Shown: positions 59,589 through 64,000 of the stretch, piece after piece
Layout: each line of letters starts with the position of its first letter
Position numbering within the stretch: the first letter of the stretch is position 1
NCBI RefSeq assembly: GCF_024343615.1
Contig: NZ_RJUB01000002.1
Location: 62,001 to 126,000, forward strand
Length of the DNA stretch: 64,000 nucleotides
Direction: 5' to 3'
Origin: Ferruginibacter sp. HRS2-29
GTDB lineage: Bacteria; Bacteroidota; Bacteroidia; Chitinophagales; Chitinophagaceae
Position numbers and translations under genes: made by a program
The notes under the pieces: model-generated
What the model was told of the DNA's origin: nothing
The model's database searches: none
Seen by the model: only the letters and a program-made list of their open reading frames with translations

Positions 59589-59650
59589 AATTATTTTCTT
59601 AATAACTTTGGCAGAGAAATAATATTCATCCTCCGGACAAACTGCATATT

Positions 59651-59678
59651 TTCACTATTGACTATTCACCATTCACTG
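59651..59678. repeat. TAGTCAA-type heptamer array (inverted orientation)
   Basis: TTCACTA, TTGACTA, TTCACCA, TTCACTG; one base from the dnaN stop codon (59680-59682). Confidence 0.88.
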
Positions 59679-59679
59679 C

Positions 59680-60795
59680 CTAGTTGTTCAACATCAACGG
59701 CATCACCAGCATCAGCAGTTCTTCGTTTTCTTCCTGCTCGCTTGGTTTGATGATGCCTGCTTTTGTAGGCGTACTCAACTCTACAATGATCTCTTCGGTG
59801 CTGGCGCCATTGAGCATTTCGATCAGGAATTTTGCGTTGAATGCAATCTGCAGATCTTCGCCATCGTACTGGCAAGCCATGCGCTCGTTACCTTCAAAAC
59901 TGAAGTCAACATCCTGGGAGGCAAGCTGGAGCTCGCTTCCGCTGATGCTCAAAGCCACCTGGTTGGTACTTTTATTACTGAACACGCTTACACGGCGCAA
60001 AGCGCTCTGGAAGTCGCTGCGGTTAACAGTCATCTTGTACGGGTTGTCAACCGGGATCACCACTTTATAATCCGGGAAACGGGCATCGATCAGCCGGCAC
60101 ACCAGTTCGGTTCCGCCATGCTTTACAAAAAGATGGTTGCTGTTGTAAGAAATATTCAGTTCATCTTCATTATCCGGCAAAGCGCTTTTCAAAAGGTTCA
60201 GCGGTTTTTTAGGAACGATGAAAGAATCTTTTTGCGGGCAAGCCACATCCGTGCGGGTAAATTTTACCAGCCTGTGAGCATCGGTAGCCACGAAGCTGAT
60301 GCCTTTTTTATCAAGTTCAAAAAACACCCCTGTCATAGCCGGACGAAGATCGTCGTTGCTTACGGCAAAGATCGCTTTGTTGATAGCGGTTACCAATGCA
60401 GAAGAAGTCATGGTAAAGTTATTGGCATCGTCAGCGGCAGGTTCTTTCGGAAAGTTATCCGGGTTTTCGCCCATCACTTTATATTTACCATTATCGCTGG
60501 TGATCTCTACTCCAAAGTTTTTATCGATGTTGAAAGTCAGCGGTTGCTCCGCGATATTTTTCAGGGAATCCAGGAGGATCTTTGCAGGGATACAAACTTT
60601 CCCGCTGTCTTTGGCTTCAATATCCAGGTGAACTTTCATCACGGTTTCGAGATCGGTAGCCACTACGGTCAGCTTGTTTTTCTCTATCTCAAAAAGAAAA
60701 TCTTCCAGTATCGGCAAAACGGTATTGGCATTGATCACCCCACTAATTTGTTGCAGTTGTTTCAGCAAAGCCGAAGACGAAACGATAAACTTCAT
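59680..60795 (-). CDS. dnaN: DNA polymerase III sliding clamp (beta)
   Basis: 371 residues, three topologically similar ~120-residue domains (N-terminal MKFIVSSSALLKQLQQISGVINANTVLPILEDFLFEI; GVFFELDKKGISFVATDAHRLVKF in the middle domain; C-terminal LLMLVMPLMLNN with the MPL clamp end). Ring dimer encircling DNA and tethering polymerases. Not next to dnaA in this window. Heptamer arrays flank it downstream and upstream. Confidence 0.97.
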   Translation of the reverse strand: MKFIVSSSALLKQLQQISGVINANTVLPILEDFLFEIEKNKLTVVATDLETVMKVHLDIEAKDSGKVCIPAKILLDSLKNIAEQPLTFNIDKNFGVEITSDNGKYKVMGENPDNFPKEPAADDANNFTMTSSALVTAINKAIFAVSNDDLRPAMTGVFFELDKKGISFVATDAHRLVKFTRTDVACPQKDSFIVPKKPLNLLKSALPDNEDELNISYNSNHLFVKHGGTELVCRLIDARFPDYKVVIPVDNPYKMTVNRSDFQSALRRVSVFSNKSTNQVALSISGSELQLASQDVDFSFEGNERMACQYDGEDLQIAFNAKFLIEMLNGASTEEIIVELSTPTKAGIIKPSEQEENEELLMLVMPLMLNN

Positions 60796-60849
60796 ATAAG
60801 TTGTTTGTTAAAGTAAAAGCTTTTAAGTACGGCAAGATAAAGTTTTTTA

Positions 60850-60876
60850 AGTGAATGGTGAATAGTCAATAGTGAA
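60850..60876. repeat. TAGTCAA-type heptamer array
   Basis: AGTGAA, TGGTGAA, TAGTCAA, TAGTGAA in direct orientation, 54 bp upstream of dnaN's start; paired with the inverted array at 61031-61058. Confidence 0.88.
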
Positions 60877-60968
60877 ATCTTCGCGGCTTTTTGCTCATAA
60901 TGCATGTATTTCTATTTCGAAATCTCTTTTTTCCTTCCCCACGCCTGCAACGGCCCTGCATTTTAAAC

Positions 60969-60976
60969 TAATTTTG
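60969..60976 (+). promoter_or_regulatory. -7 element of recX
   Basis: TAATTTTG. Transcript start would be ~75 nt before recX, placing the 61031-61058 heptamer array in the leader. Confidence 0.45.
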
Positions 60977-61030
60977 CCTTTTACTGTGCGGTAGGGTAAA
61001 CCTGCAAAGAATTCTTACTGTCTGCATATT

Positions 61031-61058
61031 TTGACTATTGACTATTCACTATTGACCA
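61031..61058. repeat. TAGTCAA-type heptamer array abutting recX
   Basis: TTGACTA, TTGACTA, TTCACTA, TTGACCA; its last base is 1 bp before the recX ATG, occupying the usual ribosome-binding region. Confidence 0.88.
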
Positions 61059-61059
61059 C

Positions 61060-61527
61060 ATGCGCCCACTCAACATAGGAACCGAAAAAGCTTTCCAAAA
61101 GATCAAACATTACTGTGCCTACCAGGAGCGCAGCCATTACGAAGTGAAAGAAAAACTGTACAGTTTTGGTTTGTATAAAAATGAAGTGGAAGAATTGCTT
61201 TCCAGCCTGATAGAAGAAAATTACCTGAATGAAGAGCGTTTTGCCATTGCTTTTGCCGGTGGCAAATTCAGGATGAAGCAATGGGGCAAAGTGAAGATCA
61301 ATTATGAGCTCAAACAAAAAGGGGTAAGCCCATATAATATCAAAAAGGCGCTTCAATCGATAGGAGAGGAAGATTATGAAAAGGCCTTCCGGAAGCTTGC
61401 AGGCGCAAAACTGGAGACGCTCCGCTCCGAGAAGAATATTTTCATTAAGAAGAAAAAAGTGCAGCAATATTTACTACAAAAGGGATTTGAAACGGGGATG
61501 ATCAGTGGATTTCTAAATGGGGTATAA
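61060..61527 (+). CDS. recX: Regulatory protein RecX
   Basis: 155 residues of three-helix repeats: ALKKIKHYCAYQERSHYEVKEKLYSFGL-type repeat 1, ENYLNEERFAIAFAGGKFRMKQWGKVKINYELKQKGV repeat 2, KKKVQQYLLQKGFETGMISG repeat 3. It binds RecA filaments and limits recombination. No recA in the window. Leader contains a heptamer array. The terminator at 61545-61571 lies past its stop. Confidence 0.93.
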   Translation: MRPLNIGTEKAFQKIKHYCAYQERSHYEVKEKLYSFGLYKNEVEELLSSLIEENYLNEERFAIAFAGGKFRMKQWGKVKINYELKQKGVSPYNIKKALQSIGEEDYEKAFRKLAGAKLETLRSEKNIFIKKKKVQQYLLQKGFETGMISGFLNGV

Positions 61528-61544
61528 TCGTCTGGCACCAGACA

Positions 61545-61571
61545 CTCCGGGGTTGTAAGAAAACCCCGGAG
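61545..61571 (+). terminator. Terminator of recX
   Basis: CTCCGGGGTT (61545-61554) pairs with AACCCCGGAG (61562-61571). Inside-out version of the hairpin at 1578-1611. It lies directly before the promoter of the next gene. Confidence 0.7.
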
Positions 61572-61575
61572 GTCT

Positions 61576-61583
61576 TACCTTTG
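61576..61583 (+). promoter_or_regulatory. -7 element abutting the fRMsr start
   Basis: TACCTTTG ends 4 nt before ATG 61588: a leaderless or near-leaderless transcript is expected. Confidence 0.5.
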
Positions 61584-61587
61584 CACG

Positions 61588-62067
61588 ATGGCAGAAGACT
61601 TACAAATAAGCAAAGGCACAAAAGAAGAGCAATACAGGGATTTGATTCCGCAGGTAAAAGGCCTCTTGGAAGGCGAAGAAGACCTGGTGGCCAACCTGGC
61701 CAACGTTGCCGGGGCATTGAAAGAACAGTTTGGCTGGTTCTGGATAGGCTTTTACCTGGTGAAAAAAGAAGAGCTGGTGCTCGGTCCTTTCCAGGGGCCG
61801 GTGGCCTGTACCCGTATCAAAAAAGGCCGCGGCGTATGTGGTACCAGCTGGGCAGAAGCCCGTACCCTGATCGTACCGGATGTGGAGAAATTTCCGGGGC
61901 ATATTGCGTGCAGCAGCCTTTCAAGATCGGAAATTGTAGTGCCGCTTTTCAACTCCCGCAAAGAAGTAGTGGGTGTACTGGATGCCGATAGCGAATTATT
62001 GGATCATTACGATGAAACGGATAAGCAATTTTTGGAAGAGATCTGCAGCCTCATCAACTTCGAATAA
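61588..62067 (+). CDS. msrC: Free methionine-(R)-sulfoxide reductase (GAF domain)
   Basis: 159 residues, single GAF domain. The three conserved Cys of fRMsr are present: C74 (PVACTRI), C84 (RGVCGTSW) and C108 (HIACSS), with the 10- and 24-residue spacing of the E. coli enzyme; plus the acidic substrate loop DADS. Reduces free Met-R-sulfoxide using thioredoxin. Monocistronic. Confidence 0.95.
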   Translation: MAEDLQISKGTKEEQYRDLIPQVKGLLEGEEDLVANLANVAGALKEQFGWFWIGFYLVKKEELVLGPFQGPVACTRIKKGRGVCGTSWAEARTLIVPDVEKFPGHIACSSLSRSEIVVPLFNSRKEVVGVLDADSELLDHYDETDKQFLEEICSLINFE

Positions 62068-62075
62068 TACAGACA

Positions 62076-62166
62076 CCACGGACGACGGACCACCGTCTAT
62101 CTTAGTGAAAGGGGCCAAAACGAATGAAGGCCTGTTGTCTGCGGTCCGTGGCCTGTGGCCTGTCGT
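62076..62166. repeat. TCCGTCG and CTGTGGC heptamer arrays
   Basis: CCACGGA, CGACGGA, CCACCGT (62076-62096) then CTGTTGT, CTGCGGT, CCGTGGC, CTGTGGC, CTGTCGT (62132-62166). The glycosylase stop codon (62166-62168) overlaps the last unit. Confidence 0.85.
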
Positions 62167-62774
62167 CAGTTCTTCGGCTCATTATCTTTCCAGTTCCACA
62201 AATACCTGCAGGCATACGTACGGTATGGGCGCCATTTTTCAGCTATTTTAATCATTTGTTGCCGCATCGCTTTTTTATCTTCCGTATCTATTTTATACAA
62301 CCTCGCCATTGCCTGCTGGATGCCGAGATCGTCTACCGCGAATACATCTTCACGGCCCAGAGAGAACATCAGGATCATCTCCACAGTCCAGCGGCCAATC
62401 CCTTTTATCTGGGTGAGAAATTCTATCAGCTCTTCATTTTCCATCTTGTGCAGCTTCGCATCCGAAACCTTATTTTCAATGAAAAACGTGCAGACATTCT
62501 GTATGTACCGCACTTTGGCATTGGAGAGCCCGATGCCGCGTAAATCATCAAACGGAACCGCCAGGATATCCTGTGCCGGGGGTGTTTTCCTGTTAAAGAG
62601 CGCCAGGAACCGGGCATAGATCACCGCGGCCACTTTGGTACTCAGCTGCTGGCTCATGATGGAAGAGCATAACCGCAGGTGGATCGCATTTCTTTTTTCC
62701 AGGATGTATTCCTCCTGCTGGTCGATTACTTTTTTAAATTTTTTATCTTTGCTGAGGTGTAGACGATGGCTCAT
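62166..62774 (-). CDS. DNA-3-methyladenine glycosylase (AlkA-like, HhH-GPD)
   Basis: 202 residues. Helix-hairpin-helix-GPD motif: FLTQIKGIGRWTVEMILMFSLGREDVFAVDDLGIQQAM, with the catalytic Asp in VDDLG. The N-terminal half contains the usual SIMSQQLSTKVAAVIYARFLALF. Removes alkylated purines from DNA. A second DNA alkylation-related gene (alkyltransferase-like, 42406) is in this window but not linked. Single gene. Confidence 0.93.
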   Translation of the reverse strand: MSHRLHLSKDKKFKKVIDQQEEYILEKRNAIHLRLCSSIMSQQLSTKVAAVIYARFLALFNRKTPPAQDILAVPFDDLRGIGLSNAKVRYIQNVCTFFIENKVSDAKLHKMENEELIEFLTQIKGIGRWTVEMILMFSLGREDVFAVDDLGIQQAMARLYKIDTEDKKAMRQQMIKIAEKWRPYRTYACRYLWNWKDNEPKN

Positions 62775-62798
62775 ATTTTTTTAATTACGCGAATTTTT

Positions 62799-62832
62799 AA
62801 AACCCCGGAGGTTTTCAAAACCTCCGGGGTTT
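62799..62832. terminator. CCCCGGAGG hairpin, identical to 1578-1611
   Basis: AAACCCCGGAGGTTTT (62799 on) and AAAACCTCCGGGGTTT (to 62832) around a single C. It sits between two divergent genes, where a terminator is not needed; hence a repeat. Confidence 0.75.
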
Positions 62833-62844
62833 GGACAATCTGCA

Positions 62845-62871
62845 AATTCGTGCAATTCGCTTAATTCGTGC
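62845..62871. repeat. AATTCGTGC nonamer array
   Basis: AATTCGTGC, AATTCGCTT, AATTCGTGC (62845-62871). Related to 15228-15297. Confidence 0.75.
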
Positions 62872-62881
62872 AATAAAGAAG

Positions 62882-62889
62882 TAATTTTG
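62882..62889 (+). promoter_or_regulatory. -7 element of the radical SAM gene
   Basis: TAATTTTG, 17 nt before the TTG start codon at 62907. Confidence 0.5.
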
Positions 62890-62906
62890 CACTTTAAATC
62901 TTTCAT

Positions 62907-64000
62907 TTGAGCGCAACCGTCTTCCTTATCACCCCACCATTCACCCAGCTGAATACCCCTTACCCCGGCACGGCCTACCTGAAGGGGTTCCTCAATACCA
63001 GGGGCATTTCATCTTACCAGGCCGATTTTGGTATCGAAGTCACGCTGGCGCTTTTTAGTAAAGAAGGGCTCACCACCTTGTTTTCCCGCATAGCGGAAAC
63101 CGGAAAGGAATTGTCGGCCAATGCTCAGCGGATGCTGGCTTTGAAAGATGATTACATCGAAACGATTGATGCGGCCATCCTTTTTTTACAGGGAAAAAAT
63201 GCTACCCTTGCCGACAGGATCTGCAAACGCGACCTCTTGCCCGAAGCCAGCCGCTTTGCGCAGCTCGACGACCTGCAATGGGCTTTCGGCAGCATGGGTA
63301 CGCAGGATAAGGCCAAACATATTGCCACCATGTACCTCGAAGACCTTTCGGATATCATTGCCGAATGTGTGGACGAACACTTTGGCTTTAGCCGCTACGC
63401 GGAAAGGCTGGGAAGATCGGCCAACAGCTTCGACGAATTGTACGAAAGCCTTCAGCAGCCTTACACTTATATAGACACCATCCTCATCAATCTTTTAGAA
63501 AAAAGGATCAATCAAATACAGCCTCAAATGGTGGCGCTTTCGGTTCCTTTTCCCGGAAACCTGTATACTTCGTTGCGATGCGCACAATACATCCGGAAAA
63601 ACTATCCGCATATCAAAGTGGCCATGGGGGGCGGTTTTGCCAATACCGAGTTACGGTCGCTGTCGGACGAAAGGGTATTTGAGTTTTACGATTTCGTCAC
63701 CCTGGATGATGGCGAAGCACCCATTGAAAACCTGGTAAAATATGTACAGGGAAACCTTGAAGCGACAGCGTTGAAACGTACATTTTTGATGCTGGACGGC
63801 AAACTGGAGTACATCAATAATAAATCCTGCAAAGATTACCGCCAGGGCGAAGTGGGTACCCCGGACTACAGCGATTTTTTTCTCGACAGTTATATTTCGG
63901 CGATAGAAGTTGCCAACCCGATGCACAAAATGTGGAGCGATGGCCGCTGGAACAAACTCACGATGGCGCATGGATGTTACTGGGGCAAATGTACCTTTTG
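62907..64000 (+). CDS. B12-binding domain radical SAM protein, N-terminal part
   Basis: Partial: runs off the window end (~364 codons). The frame begins at TTG 62907 (M S A T V F L I T P P F T Q L N T P Y P G T); no ATG precedes the conserved ITPPF-T-Q-NTPYP block, so a TTG start is likely. Residues ~5-320 include the cobalamin-binding-like Rossmann region (PQMVALSVPFPGNLYTSLRCAQYIRKNYPHIKVAMGGGFANTE), then TMAHGCYWGKCTFC, the [4Fe-4S] cysteines, here spaced C-x4-C-x2-C. Functions of this class include methylation and rearrangement; the substrate is unknown. Confidence 0.85.
   Translation, partial: MSATVFLITPPFTQLNTPYPGTAYLKGFLNTRGISSYQADFGIEVTLALFSKEGLTTLFSRIAETGKELSANAQRMLALKDDYIETIDAAILFLQGKNATLADRICKRDLLPEASRFAQLDDLQWAFGSMGTQDKAKHIATMYLEDLSDIIAECVDEHFGFSRYAERLGRSANSFDELYESLQQPYTYIDTILINLLEKRINQIQPQMVALSVPFPGNLYTSLRCAQYIRKNYPHIKVAMGGGFANTELRSLSDERVFEFYDFVTLDDGEAPIENLVKYVQGNLEATALKRTFLMLDGKLEYINNKSCKDYRQGEVGTPDYSDFFLDSYISAIEVANPMHKMWSDGRWNKLTMAHGCYWGKCTF

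Noticed and set aside
17344..61058. CRISPR arrays from the repeated TAGTCAA-type sequences
   Set aside because: Units are 7 nt without spacers, and no cas genes are present.

Overview
The window looks like chromosome of a member of the Bacteroidota, most likely Chitinophagaceae (inference, no database search was possible). Evidence: promoters of the TTG-N20-22-TAnnTTTG type, Bacteroidota-type families (DUF2480, DUF5522, a DUF6787-like domain, fused E1 alpha/beta, amidohydrolase with WD40-like propeller), and a complete alternative complex III plus caa3-type oxidase cluster. Moderate GC in genes, AT-rich spacers, many short inverted-repeat terminators.

Layout. 1-9 kb: end of a PpiC/SurA-type folding factor, DUF2480 protein, corA, asnS, a 1,081-residue exported amidohydrolase, two lipoproteins. 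9-15 kb: DEAD-box helicase, small zinc-ribbon-like protein, an OmpR-family two-component system followed by four 11-bp-spaced TTCTAAT direct repeats in front of a universal-stress-like gene and a bestrophin channel. 15-24 kb: fused 2-oxoacid dehydrogenase E1, an HTH/coiled-coil regulator with an operator-rich upstream region, a structured RNA candidate resembling 6S RNA, an AT-rich membrane protein gene, GNAT, Ntn-hydrolase acylase, a carboxypeptidase-regulatory-like protein, and a membrane-domain/PurN fusion. 24-41.7 kb: actA-F, coxB, coxA, cyoE, two subunit III genes, subunit IV, then SCO, DUF420 and a small membrane protein. ActA-F should oxidise menaquinol and pass electrons through cytochrome c domains to the CuA oxidase; CyoE and SCO supply heme and copper assembly. 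41.7-46.3 kb: RNA-binding-like protein, alkyltransferase-like/DUF5522/trmB operon, sorbosone-dehydrogenase-like enzyme, aquaporin. 46.4-46.7 kb: a minus-strand RNA that folds as a complete tRNA cloverleaf with a 100-nt structured insert in the variable region; with its own promoter and terminator it is the most unusual object here. 46.8-64 kb: Lrp regulator, peptide ABC permease, DUF2490, LVIVD-repeat lipoproteins, mqo, GT2, MarR, acyl-CoA dehydrogenase, GH5 and SGNH hydrolases, a secreted protein with a long leader, dnaN, recX, fRMsr, an AlkA-like glycosylase and the start of a B12-binding radical SAM protein.

A second genome-scale pattern is a set of heptanucleotide tandem arrays (3-5 units, five sequence classes) in the spacers. 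They often form inverted pairs around 30-150 bp, and at many genes they supply the stop codon and the last few residues; one array lies in frame inside the E1 gene as an interdomain linker.
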